Source: Acidobacteriota bacterium
Lineage (GTDB): Bacteria > Acidobacteriota > Terriglobia > Bryobacterales > Bryobacteraceae
Assembly (NCBI GenBank): GCA_026393985.1
Contig: JAPKZB010000005.1
Coordinates: 154,273-218,272 of the forward strand
Direction of reading: 5' to 3'
Length of the DNA: 64,000 nucleotides
This document shows, one piece after another, positions 52,199 to 61,919 of the stretch. The position numbers and the translations under genes are program-made. Within the stretch, counting starts at the first letter, position 1; every line of letters begins with the position of its first letter. Under the pieces are notes generated by a model. That model did not search any database. It was not told where the DNA came from and was given only the letters and a program-made list of their open reading frames with translations.

Positions 52199-54022
52199 AT
52201 GAGCGCATACCTAGAACAGATCAGGGAACTGTGGCTGCGGCTGACCATGCGGCAACGCATCGTCATCGGTGTCGTCGCCGTCCTCGTCATCGTGGGCATC
52301 CTGGTCGGCTCCCGGGAGCACAAAGAGCAGAGTTTCAAACCCCTGTTCCAGAACGTGGCCGGCGAAGACGCCGGTCCGGTGGTCAACCGTCTGCGCGAAA
52401 TGGGCGTTGAGTTTCGTTTGGCCGATAATGGATCTACGATCAAGGTCCCGGCCGAACGTCTCGATGAGTTGCGCATCCAGATGGCCTCGGCGGGACTACC
52501 CAAAACCGGCCGGATCGGCTTCGAACTGTTTGATAGCGCTAATTTCGGAGCTAGTGAGTTCTCCGAACAGGTGAATTTTCACCGCGCCATCGAGGGAGAA
52601 CTCGAACGCTCCGTCATGTCCCTGAGCGAGGTGGAACAGGCTCGGGTGCACATCACTTTCGCTAAAAACAGCATCTTTCTCGAACGACGGGAGGCAGCCA
52701 AGGCGAGCGTGCTGATCAAACTCCGCCCAGGCGCCAAACTGTCGCCACAGAACATTCAGGCGGTCACCCATTTAACGGCGAGCGCCGTCGAGGGACTAGC
52801 CCCCGAGCAGGTTTCCGTGCTCGACATGCGCGGAAACCTGCTCAGCCGTCCTAAGAAAGAGGATCCCAACGGTGCGGAACCCTCCGAGGCCATCCTCGCC
52901 TATCGCACCAATCTCGAAAGGGATCTGCTGCGAAAAATCCAGGAAACTCTGGAACCGGCGGTCGGAGCGGACCGGTTCCGGGCGACCGTCTCGCTCGATT
53001 GCGACTTGGCCAGCGGCGATCAGAGTGAGGAGACCTACGACCCAACACGGTCGGTCATGGTGACCGCGCAGCGTTCCGAAGACGGCTCGGGCATTCCCGG
53101 TCCGAGCGGCGTTCCCGGAACCCCGTCGAACCTGCCGCGACCCACCTCGCGCCCAGGCACCGGCGGCACGACCGGCGCCTACCGAAAATCGGAAAACACG
53201 ACATTCCAGACCAGCCGGGTCGTTCGCCGGATTCAGTTCCCGCAGGGTCAAATCAAACGGCTGTCAGTCTCGGTGTTGCTCGACCATGTCGTGCGTCAGG
53301 ACGGACAGAAGCGGATTCTGGAAGCTCCTTCCCCCGAGCGCCTGAAGTCCATTCGGGACGTGGTGGCCGCCGCAGTGGGCTATCAGGAGGACCGCGGTGA
53401 CCAGTTGACCGTTGAAACGATGCCCTTTGCCGCCAGTTTCAATCAGGTTGAGTTGCCGCCGGCGCCATCCCCGAAGCCCCGCGTCACCCTGCCCGGCTTT
53501 ATCCCGGATTGGTTGCGCATCCCCCTGGAGGGGCATGCTCAGTGGCAGATCGAACAGCCTTGGCTTCCCGCCCTGATCGTGGCGATTGTCATAACGCTCC
53601 TGGCAGTGCCCTTCCTGATGTTCCGTTGGCTGCTGCGCTGCGTGAAGGCCTACCGCGTAAAACTCGCCGCTAAGAAGCTGGTGCTGGCAACACAAACCGA
53701 AACCAAGAAGAGCGTTGCAACTGCCCCGATCGAAAGCCGGCCATCCGGAGAGCTTCCACCGCCCGGTCAGACTGAAGAATTCGACGCGCCGTCGCTCGAC
53801 TCCCGGGAATCCCAAGACGAGATGCGCCGGTTGCGCGATCAACTTGCCAAAGACGCCAAGGAACGGGAGAGGATGACGATCGAGGCGATTCAAGCCCTCC
53901 GGCCCGGCGAAACCCAGATCAGCCGCATGGATGTCCTGCAGAAGTTTATTTCCGAACAGGTAAAGAGAGAACCCGAACGCATGGCCCATGTTGTCCGCGC
54001 GTGGCTTCGGGAGGGAGAGTGA
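52199..54022 (+). CDS. fliF: flagellar MS-ring protein FliF
   Basis: A 607-residue membrane protein, longer than the usual 530-570. It has an N-terminal membrane segment (IVIGVVAVLVIVGILVGS, about 23-40), the YscJ/FliF ring domains with FKPLFQNVAGEDAGPVVNRL and ASAGLPKTGRIGFELFD, and a second membrane segment (PALIVAIVITLLAVPFLMFRWLL, about 457-480). The C-terminal cytoplasmic tail, ending MAHVVRAWLREGE, is the FliG-binding part. The extra length is in a Pro/Gly/Thr-rich insert around residues 290-330. It forms the base on which the C-ring is built. ATG 52199 lies 20 bases after fliE. Confidence 0.95.
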   Translation: MSAYLEQIRELWLRLTMRQRIVIGVVAVLVIVGILVGSREHKEQSFKPLFQNVAGEDAGPVVNRLREMGVEFRLADNGSTIKVPAERLDELRIQMASAGLPKTGRIGFELFDSANFGASEFSEQVNFHRAIEGELERSVMSLSEVEQARVHITFAKNSIFLERREAAKASVLIKLRPGAKLSPQNIQAVTHLTASAVEGLAPEQVSVLDMRGNLLSRPKKEDPNGAEPSEAILAYRTNLERDLLRKIQETLEPAVGADRFRATVSLDCDLASGDQSEETYDPTRSVMVTAQRSEDGSGIPGPSGVPGTPSNLPRPTSRPGTGGTTGAYRKSENTTFQTSRVVRRIQFPQGQIKRLSVSVLLDHVVRQDGQKRILEAPSPERLKSIRDVVAAAVGYQEDRGDQLTVETMPFAASFNQVELPPAPSPKPRVTLPGFIPDWLRIPLEGHAQWQIEQPWLPALIVAIVITLLAVPFLMFRWLLRCVKAYRVKLAAKKLVLATQTETKKSVATAPIESRPSGELPPPGQTEEFDAPSLDSRESQDEMRRLRDQLAKDAKERERMTIEAIQALRPGETQISRMDVLQKFISEQVKREPERMAHVVRAWLREGE

Positions 54023-54038
54023 ATGATGAGGAACTGCC

Positions 54039-55082
54039 ATGGCGCAAGCTGATCCGGCCGCCGCGCCCGCCCGGGCGAAATTCAATGGGATGCGAAAGGC
54101 GGCTATGCTCATGGTCATCCTCGGTGATGAGACAAGCGCCCAACTGATGAAGTGTCTCGATGAAGAGGAGGTGCACTACATCGGTCGCGAGATCGCCCGC
54201 ATTCCCCACATGAACGCCGATACCGCTGAAGTGATTCTGGAGGAGTACTACCAGATGACGATCGCGCATGAATACGTCTTGAAAGGGGGAGTCGACTACG
54301 CGAAGAAAATTCTGATGAACGCGTTCGCGCCCGATCACGCGCAGTTCCTGCTCGCCCGCCTGATGAAAACCATCGGGGTCGACTCGGCCAACTTCGATGC
54401 GCTGCAAAAAGCCGACCCCCAGCAACTCGCCAAGTTTATTCACAGCGAGCATCCCCAGACGGTTGCCCTCATCCTTTCGCATTTGAACTCTTCACAGGCC
54501 GCCGCGCTCTTGAACTCCCTGCCGCCTGAAATGCGCGCTGACGTAGCCCTACGCATGGCTAATCTGGACCAGATTTCACCTGATATCATCTCCCGAATCG
54601 CCGCCATCATCGGCCAAAAACTCAAGAATCTCGGCGAACTCAGCCGCGAATCCTACGGCGGTGTCCGGGCGGTGGCCGAAATGTTCAACCGCCTGGATTC
54701 TGCTTCCAGCAAAGAGATCCTCGAAAAGATCGAAGGGGAGGATCCAACGCTCGTCGAAACGGTCCGGCACCTGATGTTCGTCTTCGAAGACCTGCTGACG
54801 GTGGATCAGGAAGCCATTAAGGAGATTCTTTCCCGCATCGACCGTAAACTTCTCACCGTTGCCCTCAAGGGCGCCAGCGAACAACTCCGCAATCACTTCC
54901 TCGATTGTATGTCGCAGCGCGGCTCGGAGATGATGCGCGAAGACATGAATTCGCTTGGACCGGTAAAAATAAAGGACGTTGAGGCCGCCCAGCAGCAAGT
55001 AATCGCCGTCGTGCGGCAGTTGGAGGCCGAAGGAACCATTGACATGAAGGGCGGCGGAGGCGGCGAGCAGTATGTCGTCTAA
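54039..55082 (+). CDS. fliG: flagellar motor switch protein FliG
   Basis: A 347-residue C-ring protein. It contains MRKAAMLMVILGDETSAQLMKCL (FliF-binding N-domain), SEHPQTVALILSHLNSSQAAALLNSLPPEMRADVALRMANL (the EHPQ motif in the middle domain) and a C-domain with FVFEDLLTVDQEAIKEILSRIDRKLLTVALKGASEQLRNHFLDCMSQRG, which bears the charged residues that meet the stator. It converts ion flow to torque and sets rotation sense. Its stop overlaps fliH by 11 bases. Confidence 0.96.
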   Translation: MAQADPAAAPARAKFNGMRKAAMLMVILGDETSAQLMKCLDEEEVHYIGREIARIPHMNADTAEVILEEYYQMTIAHEYVLKGGVDYAKKILMNAFAPDHAQFLLARLMKTIGVDSANFDALQKADPQQLAKFIHSEHPQTVALILSHLNSSQAAALLNSLPPEMRADVALRMANLDQISPDIISRIAAIIGQKLKNLGELSRESYGGVRAVAEMFNRLDSASSKEILEKIEGEDPTLVETVRHLMFVFEDLLTVDQEAIKEILSRIDRKLLTVALKGASEQLRNHFLDCMSQRGSEMMREDMNSLGPVKIKDVEAAQQQVIAVVRQLEAEGTIDMKGGGGGEQYVV

Positions 55083-55770
55083 GATCCTCCGCGGTGCCGC
55101 CCAGCCAGTGACGGAAGACTGGTTGGTCGTGGCGGACAGCTCAAGGCCTTTTGAGATCACCCATGGAGATGCCATGGCCCGGGAAGATCGCGGACAGGAC
55201 GAGTTAATCCAACAGCAGAGCCGCCAGATCCATCAATTGGAAGGGAAGGTGGCAAGTCTCGAAGCCGAGTTGTCAATGCGCGTCGATCAGGCTAGGCAGA
55301 TGGGCTTCCGAGAGGGGGAAACCGCCGGACATGCCAAGGCCCACGCGGCCCTCGACGCTGCCCTCCAGCGTTTGGCGCGCGCTGCCGCCGACCTGGCCGC
55401 ATACCGCCCGGCCTATCGTCGGGAAAGTGAACAGGAGATGGTGCGTTTGAGCCTCTCCATTGCCCGCAAGGTGCTCAAGCGGGAGTTGACGGTCGACCCG
55501 AGCGCGCTGCAAGGCGTCGTCAAAGCGGCTCTCGAGACCCTGAACTCCAGCGAAATCTACCGGATTCGCCTCGCCGCGTCCGACGCCGCGGCGCTCGAAC
55601 GCCACATTCTGGCCATGGGCCTGCCGCAAGCGATCGAAGTAGTGGCCGACCCCTCCCTGGAGCGCGGTGCCGTCCAGTTTGATACCGCACGCGGTCAGGT
55701 AGACGCCGGAGTACAGACCCAACTGAACGAAATCGAACGCGGCTTTACCGACCTGGCCGACGCCCGCTGA
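55072..55770 (+). CDS. fliH: flagellar export ATPase regulator FliH
   Basis: A 232-residue protein with the FliH layout: variable N-terminus, a coiled coil (residues 45-80, LIQQQSRQIHQLEGKVASLEAEL), and a C-terminal half SEQEMVRLSLSIARKVLKRELTVDPSALQGVVKAALETL, which matches the conserved FliH/SctL region. It binds FliI and holds it at the export gate. The start ATG 55072 lies inside fliG, but an internal ATG (MAREDRG) could also serve. Sequence conservation of FliH is low and the call rests on position and the C-terminal block. Confidence 0.9.
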   Translation: MSSKILRGAAQPVTEDWLVVADSSRPFEITHGDAMAREDRGQDELIQQQSRQIHQLEGKVASLEAELSMRVDQARQMGFREGETAGHAKAHAALDAALQRLARAAADLAAYRPAYRRESEQEMVRLSLSIARKVLKRELTVDPSALQGVVKAALETLNSSEIYRIRLAASDAAALERHILAMGLPQAIEVVADPSLERGAVQFDTARGQVDAGVQTQLNEIERGFTDLADAR

Positions 55771-55776
55771 GGAGTT

Positions 55777-57105
55777 ATGAGCACCCCTGATCGCTTTGAT
55801 GCCACGCTGTATCTTCGCCAGTTGTCCCGCACGAGTACCTATGTCGCCAGCGGCAAAGTCTCCCAGCAGATCGGACTGCTGGTCGAATCGGAGGGTCCCG
55901 CTGCCGGACTGGGCGACTTTTGCGAAATCCGTGCCGCCAACGGCCGCTCCATTCGCACCCAGGTGATTGGCTTCCGCCAAGGGAAACTCCTGTCCATGCC
56001 CCTTGAGGAGACCGACGGACTCCAAATGGGCGACCGCATTGTGGCCCGGACCGAAGCGGCGCGCGTACCGGTAGGTCCGCCGCTCCTCGGGCGGGTGCTC
56101 GATGGCTTCGGCCGCCCCATCGACGGCGGCGCATCGATCGACCCCGACGCGCTCTACCCGCTCTACACGGCGCCCCCCGGCCCTCTGGCCCGACCTCACA
56201 TCTCCGAGCCCCTCATCACCGGTATCCGTGCCATTGACGGCATGCTTCCCTGCGGCAAGGGCCAGAGAATTGGTCTGTTCGGAGGCAGCGGCGTCGGCAA
56301 AAGTACCCTGCTCGGCAGTATGTCGAAGCATAATTTCGCCGATGTCAGTGTCATCGCGCTGATCGGAGAGCGGAACCGCGAGGTCCGCGGGTTCCTCGAA
56401 CACGAACTCGGCCCCGAGGGACTGGCCCGCTCCGTCGTCGTCGTCGCCACCTCCGATCAACCCGCGCCCCTCCGTCTCCGTGCCGCCTTTGTCGCTCTCG
56501 CCATCGCCGAATACTTCCGGGACCAGAGTAAAGCCGTCCTCCTGGTCATGGACTCCGTCACTCGCCTCGCCATGGCCCAGCGCGAAATCGGCCTCGCCGC
56601 CGGCGAACCACCCAGCCAGAAGGGCTACCCGCCCTCCGTCTTCAACCTGCTGCCGAAGATCTTCGAGCGCGCCGGCAACTTCGAGGGCGGCTCAATCACC
56701 GGTTTCTTCACGGTACTCGTCGAAGGCGACGATTTCAACGAACCCATCTGCGACGCCACCCGCGGCATTCTCGACGGGCACATCATCCTTTCCCGCGACC
56801 TCGGCGCCGCCGGACACTATCCCGCGATCGACATTTTGCAATCGGTGAGCCGGCTGTCGTCACAAATCGCCACGCCAACACAAAAAGAAGCCATGCGCAA
56901 GGTGCGCGAATCGATGGCCGCCTACCGCCGGGCCGAGGACCTCATCAACCTCGGTGCCTACGCCGCCGGCAGCAACCCCTTGCTCGACGCCGCCATCCGC
57001 ACGCGCGGTTCCCTCGAACGGTTTCTCAAGCAGACTCCTGAAGAGAAGATCAATCGCGATGGCACCTTGCAGGAGTTGACGGCGCTGGCCGCCCAACTCG
57101 GATAA
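55777..57105 (+). CDS. fliI: flagellum-specific ATP synthase FliI
   Basis: A 442-residue export ATPase. Walker A is GGSGVGKST (169-177), Walker B LLVMDSVTRLAMAQ, and the family word GEPPSQKGYPPSVFNLLPKIFERAG follows. LSRDLGAAGHYPAIDILQSVSRL matches the C-terminal helical domain. It drives chaperone release and unfolding of export substrates in the type III flagellar system with FliH and FliJ. Length and domain order are standard. ATG 55777 lies 7 bases after fliH. Confidence 0.97.
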   Translation: MSTPDRFDATLYLRQLSRTSTYVASGKVSQQIGLLVESEGPAAGLGDFCEIRAANGRSIRTQVIGFRQGKLLSMPLEETDGLQMGDRIVARTEAARVPVGPPLLGRVLDGFGRPIDGGASIDPDALYPLYTAPPGPLARPHISEPLITGIRAIDGMLPCGKGQRIGLFGGSGVGKSTLLGSMSKHNFADVSVIALIGERNREVRGFLEHELGPEGLARSVVVVATSDQPAPLRLRAAFVALAIAEYFRDQSKAVLLVMDSVTRLAMAQREIGLAAGEPPSQKGYPPSVFNLLPKIFERAGNFEGGSITGFFTVLVEGDDFNEPICDATRGILDGHIILSRDLGAAGHYPAIDILQSVSRLSSQIATPTQKEAMRKVRESMAAYRRAEDLINLGAYAAGSNPLLDAAIRTRGSLERFLKQTPEEKINRDGTLQELTALAAQLG

Positions 57106-57111
57106 CCCCAA

Positions 57112-57561
57112 TTGAAACGCTTCCAGTTCACTCTCGCCGGCGTCCTCCGCCTGCGTGTCCAGCAAACCGAAGCCGCCGAAGCCGAACTCGCCGCCCTGCA
57201 TCGCGAACTCGAGCGATTGCAGGCAGAGCAGGAGGCTCTGCGCAACGACCTACTACGCCATCAGGCCGAGGTCTTCAATACCGGCCGTACGTTAACCGGA
57301 GAGGCGCTCGTCCAACTCGACGAATTCCGCCGCTGGGTGGTCGGCGAACAGCGCCGTCAGGCGCAGACCGCCGCCGATTGCATCTCCCGAATCCAGGAAC
57401 AGAACCGGCGCGTTATCGAAGCCAAGCAGAATCAACAACTTCTTGAAAAGCTGCGCGATCGCGGCCGCCAGCGCTGGGAGTCGGAAGCCGCGCGCGAAGA
57501 GCAGGCTTTGGCCGAGGAGGCCTACATGAGTCAGTGGTCACAAAAGATGGAGGCCGGCTAA
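57112..57561 (+). CDS. fliJ: flagellar export protein FliJ
   Basis: A 149-residue coiled-coil protein that starts at TTG 57112 (MKRFQFTLAGVLRLRVQQTEAAEAELAALHREL). The FliJ signature is the opening 'F.F.LE.VL.LR...E' and two long antiparallel helices; the rest has LEKLRDRGRQRWESEAAREEQALAEE typical of FliJ. It acts as the gate-coupling factor between FliI and the export channel. It is last in the visible operon; fliK and flgD, which usually follow, are not here, as pyruvate carboxylase begins about 40 bases on. Confidence 0.9.
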   Translation: MKRFQFTLAGVLRLRVQQTEAAEAELAALHRELERLQAEQEALRNDLLRHQAEVFNTGRTLTGEALVQLDEFRRWVVGEQRRQAQTAADCISRIQEQNRRVIEAKQNQQLLEKLRDRGRQRWESEAAREEQALAEEAYMSQWSQKMEAG

Positions 57562-57600
57562 CCTGTGCCAAACTAGGGATTGACCCCCCGCATCCCTGTA

Positions 57601-60600
57601 ATGAGAAAACTCCTTGCCCTAAATCGAGGCGAAATAGCCATCCGCATTCTCCGCGCCGCCAACGAACTGGGCCTGCGGACCGTAGCGGTCTACTCTCAGG
57701 AAGACCGGCTCAGCCTGCATCGCTTCAAGGCCGACGAAGCCTATCTGATCGGAGAGGGCAAAGGCCCCGTGCAAGCCTATCTTGACGTCGACGGCATCTG
57801 CGCCCTGGCCGCCGAAAAGGGCGTCGATGCCATTCATCCCGGCTATGGGTTCCTGAGCGAGAACCCCGCCCTGCCCCGCGCCTGCGAAAAGTACGGCATT
57901 ACATTTATCGGCCCAAGTGCCGAAATCCTCGAAATGCTCGGCGACAAGACCGCGGCCCGCACCCTGGCCGAAAAAGCCGGGGTACGCGTGGTGCCCGGCA
58001 CTCCGAAACCCATCCGCGATCCCCAAAAGGCGGTCGCCGCCGCGGAAAAAATCGGCTTTCCCGTTATCGTCAAAGCCGCCTTCGGGGGCGGCGGCCGGGG
58101 CATGCGCGTAGTGGATACCCCCGCCGAACTGCCGGCCAAACTTGCCGAGGCCCAGGCCGAGGCCGGCGCCGCCTTCGGCAATGACGCCGTCTTCATTGAA
58201 CGCTACATCCGCCGCCCCCGCCACGTCGAGGTCCAGATCCTCGCCGACAGGCACGGCGAAGTAATGCATCTGTACGAGCGCGACTGCTCCGTCCAGCGCC
58301 GCCACCAGAAAGTTGTCGAAGTCGCGCCGGCCATCGGCCTTGACCCGCGCATCCGCACCGAACTCGCCGACGCCGCCGTTCGCCTTGCCCGCACCGCCGG
58401 CTACTACAACGCCGGCACCGTCGAGTTTCTCGTCGACACCGACACCGGCGAGTGGTTCTTCATCGAAGTCAACCCCCGTGTGCAAGTCGAACACACCGTC
58501 ACGGAGATGATCACCGGCATCGACATCGTCCGCTCCCAGATCCAGATCGCCCAGGGCTGCGCCCTTCACGGCCCGGAAATGGATCTCCCGCCTCAGGACC
58601 AGGTCCCCCTCCACGGCACCGCCCTCCAGTGCCGCGTCACCACCGAGGACCCCGCCAACGGCTTCGTCCCCGACTACGGCAAGATCCAAACCTACCGCTC
58701 CCCAGCCGGTTTCGGCATCCGACTCGACGGCGCCAGCGCCTACGGCGGTGCCGTCATCACGCCTTTCTACGATTCGCTGCTCGTTAAGGTCACCGCCTGG
58801 GGCCGCACCTTCCCGGAAGCCTGCGCCCGCATGGACCGCGCCCTGCGCGAGTTCCGTATCCGCGGCGTGAAAACCAACGTCCCGTTCCTCGAAAACGTCA
58901 TCAACCACCCCGACTTCCAGGCCGGCCAGATCAACACCTCCTTTCTCGCCAACACCCCCTCGCTCCTCCAATTCGCCAAGCGCCGCGACCGCGCCACCCG
59001 CCTGCTCACCTACCTCGGCGAAGTCACCGTCAACGGCAATGCGGAGGTCAAAGGCAAAAGCATTCCCACCGAATGCCGCCCCGCCCCGCTCCCGGCGCAC
59101 CATCCCCTGCCCCCGCCTCCCGGCACGCGCCAACTGCTCGACGAACTGGGGCCGGAAAAGTTCGCCCTCTGGATGCGCAAACAAAAGCGCCTCCTGCTCA
59201 CCGACACCACCTTCCGCGACGCCCACCAGTCGCTGCTCGCCACTCGAGTCCGCACCTACGACCTGTTGGCCATCGCCGACACGGTCGCGCACGAACTGCC
59301 CGATCTGTTCTCGCTCGAAATGTGGGGCGGCGCCACCTTCGACGTCGCCATGCGCTTCCTGCTCGAAGATCCCTGGCAGCGCCTGCGCCTCCTGCGCGCC
59401 GCCATTCCCAACATCTGCTTCCAGATGCTGCTCCGCGCCTCAAACGCCGTCGGCTACACCGCCTACCCGGACAACGTTGTACGTGAGTTCATCGCCGGAG
59501 CCGCCGAAAACGGCATCGATATCTTCCGCGTCTTTGACTCCCTCAACTGGCTCCCGAACATGCAGGTGCCGATCGAAGCCGTCCGCCAGACCAACCGCCT
59601 GTGCGAAGCAGCCATCTGTTACACGGGCGACATTCTTGACCCCAAGCGCGACAAGTACCCGTTGACTTACTACGTCAACATGGCCAAAGAGCTCGAAAAA
59701 ATGGGCGCCCATATCCTTGGCATCAAAGATATGGCCGGTCTGGCCAAGCCCTACGCCGCCCAAAAACTCGTCAAGGCGCTCCGCGACGAAGTCGGCCTGC
59801 CCGTCCACTTCCACACGCACGATACTAGCGGCATCAACGCTTCCTCCGTTCTCAAGGCCGCCGATGCCGGCGTCGATGCCGTCGACGCCGCCCTGGCCGC
59901 CATGTCAGGCACCACCTCGCAGCCCAACCTGAACTCGCTCGTCGCCGCCCTCGCTTACACGCCCCGCGCCACCGGCTTGAACCTCGACGCGCTCAACCGC
60001 TGCTCGGATTACTGGGAGACCGTCCGCACTTACTATCTTCCCTTCGATAGCGGACTCCGCGCCGGCACCGCCGAAGTCTATCTCCACGAAATGCCGGGCG
60101 GCCAGTTCACTAACCTCAAAGAGCAAGCCGAAAGCATGGGCCTCGGGCCGAAGTGGCCACAGATCGCCCGCGCCTACGCCGAGGTCAACATGGCCTTCGG
60201 CGACATCGTAAAGGTCACCCCGTCATCCAAGGTCGTGGGCGACATGGCCATCTTCCTCGTCAGTCACGGCCTCACCATGGCCGAAATCGAAAACCTCGGC
60301 CCCAACCACACGATGACCCTGCCCAACTCGGTCATCGACATGTTTGAAGGCTCGCTCGGCGAGCCGCCCGGCGGCTGGCCGAAGAAGCTCGCTAACGTCA
60401 TCCTCAAAGGCGGCAAACCCCGCAAGGGCCGCCCCGGTGCTCTGCTTCCGGCCGTCGACCTGAAGGAAACCGAAGCCACCCTCGAAAAGAAGATCGGCCG
60501 CAAACCCACCCGCACTGACGTCCTCAGCTACCTCATGTATCCGGACGTCTTCACCAAGTTCGCCCGGGCCCATCAGCAGTATGGTGATCTTGAAGCCCTC

Positions 60601-61038
60601 CCGACGCCGCAGTTCTTCTACGGCATGAAGCGCGGCGAGGAGATCACGGTCGAAATCGAACCCGGCAAGCTGTTGATCATCAAGTTTCAAACCATGTCGG
60701 AGCCCCACCCCGACGGTACCCGCACGGTCTTTTTCGACCTCAACGGTCAGCCCCGCGAAGTGGTGGTCCGCGACCGCAGCCTGCAGGCCACCGTCGCCGC
60801 CCGTCCCCAGGCCGACCCGCTGCAACCCGGCCACGTGGGCGCTCCCATTCCCGGCGCCATCTCTTCGGTGGCCGTCGAAGAGGGCCAGACTGTGGCCAAA
60901 GGAGACCGTCTGTTGGTCCTCGAAGCGATGAAGATGCAGAGCACCGTCTACGCTCCCATCGCCGGTAAAATAACCAAAAAACTGGTCCAGGCCGGTCAGC
61001 AGGTCGATGCCAAAGACCTCCTGATCGTCATCGGATAA
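57601..61038 (+). CDS. pyc: pyruvate carboxylase
   Basis: A 1145-residue biotin enzyme that carboxylates pyruvate to oxaloacetate with ATP and bicarbonate. From MRKLLALNRGEIAIRILRA (ATG 57601; the frame extends seven codons upstream) it has a biotin carboxylase domain with AFGGGGRGMRVV (ATP grasp) and EVNPRVQVEHTVTE, a carboxyltransferase barrel starting LLLTDTTFRDAHQSL near residue 530 with the metal His in HFHTHDTSG, and a biotin domain with VLEAMKMQ and biotinyl K1111 thirty-four residues from the end. All three domains are on one chain, the tetrameric single-chain type. An AGGGAT/ATCCCT repeat spans its ribosome site. CDF transporter follows after 2 bases. Confidence 0.95.
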   Translation: MRKLLALNRGEIAIRILRAANELGLRTVAVYSQEDRLSLHRFKADEAYLIGEGKGPVQAYLDVDGICALAAEKGVDAIHPGYGFLSENPALPRACEKYGITFIGPSAEILEMLGDKTAARTLAEKAGVRVVPGTPKPIRDPQKAVAAAEKIGFPVIVKAAFGGGGRGMRVVDTPAELPAKLAEAQAEAGAAFGNDAVFIERYIRRPRHVEVQILADRHGEVMHLYERDCSVQRRHQKVVEVAPAIGLDPRIRTELADAAVRLARTAGYYNAGTVEFLVDTDTGEWFFIEVNPRVQVEHTVTEMITGIDIVRSQIQIAQGCALHGPEMDLPPQDQVPLHGTALQCRVTTEDPANGFVPDYGKIQTYRSPAGFGIRLDGASAYGGAVITPFYDSLLVKVTAWGRTFPEACARMDRALREFRIRGVKTNVPFLENVINHPDFQAGQINTSFLANTPSLLQFAKRRDRATRLLTYLGEVTVNGNAEVKGKSIPTECRPAPLPAHHPLPPPPGTRQLLDELGPEKFALWMRKQKRLLLTDTTFRDAHQSLLATRVRTYDLLAIADTVAHELPDLFSLEMWGGATFDVAMRFLLEDPWQRLRLLRAAIPNICFQMLLRASNAVGYTAYPDNVVREFIAGAAENGIDIFRVFDSLNWLPNMQVPIEAVRQTNRLCEAAICYTGDILDPKRDKYPLTYYVNMAKELEKMGAHILGIKDMAGLAKPYAAQKLVKALRDEVGLPVHFHTHDTSGINASSVLKAADAGVDAVDAALAAMSGTTSQPNLNSLVAALAYTPRATGLNLDALNRCSDYWETVRTYYLPFDSGLRAGTAEVYLHEMPGGQFTNLKEQAESMGLGPKWPQIARAYAEVNMAFGDIVKVTPSSKVVGDMAIFLVSHGLTMAEIENLGPNHTMTLPNSVIDMFEGSLGEPPGGWPKKLANVILKGGKPRKGRPGALLPAVDLKETEATLEKKIGRKPTRTDVLSYLMYPDVFTKFARAHQQYGDLEALPTPQFFYGMKRGEEITVEIEPGKLLIIKFQTMSEPHPDGTRTVFFDLNGQPREVVVRDRSLQATVAARPQADPLQPGHVGAPIPGAISSVAVEEGQTVAKGDRLLVLEAMKMQSTVYAPIAGKITKKLVQAGQQVDAKDLLIVIG

Positions 61039-61040
61039 TC

Positions 61041-61919
61041 GTGGTCCGCTCGTACGCCTTCGCTCGCCGCCTCGCCCTGAGCGGAATGGCGGTGAGCGGC
61101 GTGCTGGCGGCGATGAAGATCGTGGTCGGCACGCGCGCAATGTCCACCGCGGTCGTCGCCGACGGGTTCGAGTCGGCAGCCGACGTCATCAGCAGCGGAC
61201 TCGTTTGGCTCGGACTGACCATCGCCGCCCGTCCCGCTGACGACAATCATCCCTACGGCCATGGCCGGTTTGAAATCCTCACCGGCCTGATGATGGGAGC
61301 CATCCTCGCCGCCACCGGCGCGGCCATCTGCTGGAACAGTTGGCTCCGGATCGGCACCGCCGAAGCACCTCCCCAGGCCTACGCCCTCTGGGCCCTCGTC
61401 TTTTCGGTCGCCGCCAAGGCCGCCTCGGCCGCCCTGAAGATCTATTACGCCAAACGCGTCAACAGCGCCGCCCTGCTCGCCGACGGGCAGAACGACTTCG
61501 TCGACATCCTCTCGGGCACCGTCGCGCTCATCGCCGTCGGTCTGAACCTCTCCAACCCCGCCCGCTTCGCCGAAGCCGACCACCTCGGCGGCATCGCCGT
61601 TGGCCTCATCGTCAGCTACCTCGGCACCCGCATCATCCGCGAAACCGCCCTGCAACTGATGGACACCATGCCCGAAGACGCGAAGCTCCAAGCCATCCGC
61701 GCCGTCGCCCGCTCCGTCCCCGGCGCCCTCGACGTCGAAAAATGTTTCGCCCGCAAGACCGGCCTGCAGTATCACGTCGACCTGCACCTGCACGTCGATC
61801 CCGACCTCACCGTCCGCCAATCCCACATTATCGCTGGCAGCGTCAAGACCGCCATCAAGCAGCAGTTGCCCTGGGTGCAGAACGTCCTCGTCCACGTCGA
61901 ACCAGCCGACCAGCCCTAG
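61041..61919 (+). CDS. cation diffusion facilitator (CDF) metal exporter
   Basis: A 292-residue membrane protein with six hydrophobic segments. It starts at GTG 61041. The family signature HPYGHGRFEILTGL lies after the second membrane segment, ADGFESAADVISSGLVW holds the first metal-binding Asp region, and ADGQNDFVDILSG the second, with N-D-x-x-D instead of the usual H-D-x-x-D of zinc exporters. That variation is seen in manganese- or iron-type CDFs, so the metal may be Mn or Fe, which is tentative. The C-terminal cytoplasmic domain (HVDLHLHVDPDLTV) is present. It is coupled to pyruvate carboxylase by 2 bases. Confidence 0.88.
   Translation: MVRSYAFARRLALSGMAVSGVLAAMKIVVGTRAMSTAVVADGFESAADVISSGLVWLGLTIAARPADDNHPYGHGRFEILTGLMMGAILAATGAAICWNSWLRIGTAEAPPQAYALWALVFSVAAKAASAALKIYYAKRVNSAALLADGQNDFVDILSGTVALIAVGLNLSNPARFAEADHLGGIAVGLIVSYLGTRIIRETALQLMDTMPEDAKLQAIRAVARSVPGALDVEKCFARKTGLQYHVDLHLHVDPDLTVRQSHIIAGSVKTAIKQQLPWVQNVLVHVEPADQP

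Noticed and set aside
57619..59292. A 557-codon reverse frame opposite pyruvate carboxylase
   Set aside because: It is antisense to the biotin carboxylase and carboxyltransferase domains. Its long Gly/Ala/Val/Glu runs result from third-position GC bias.
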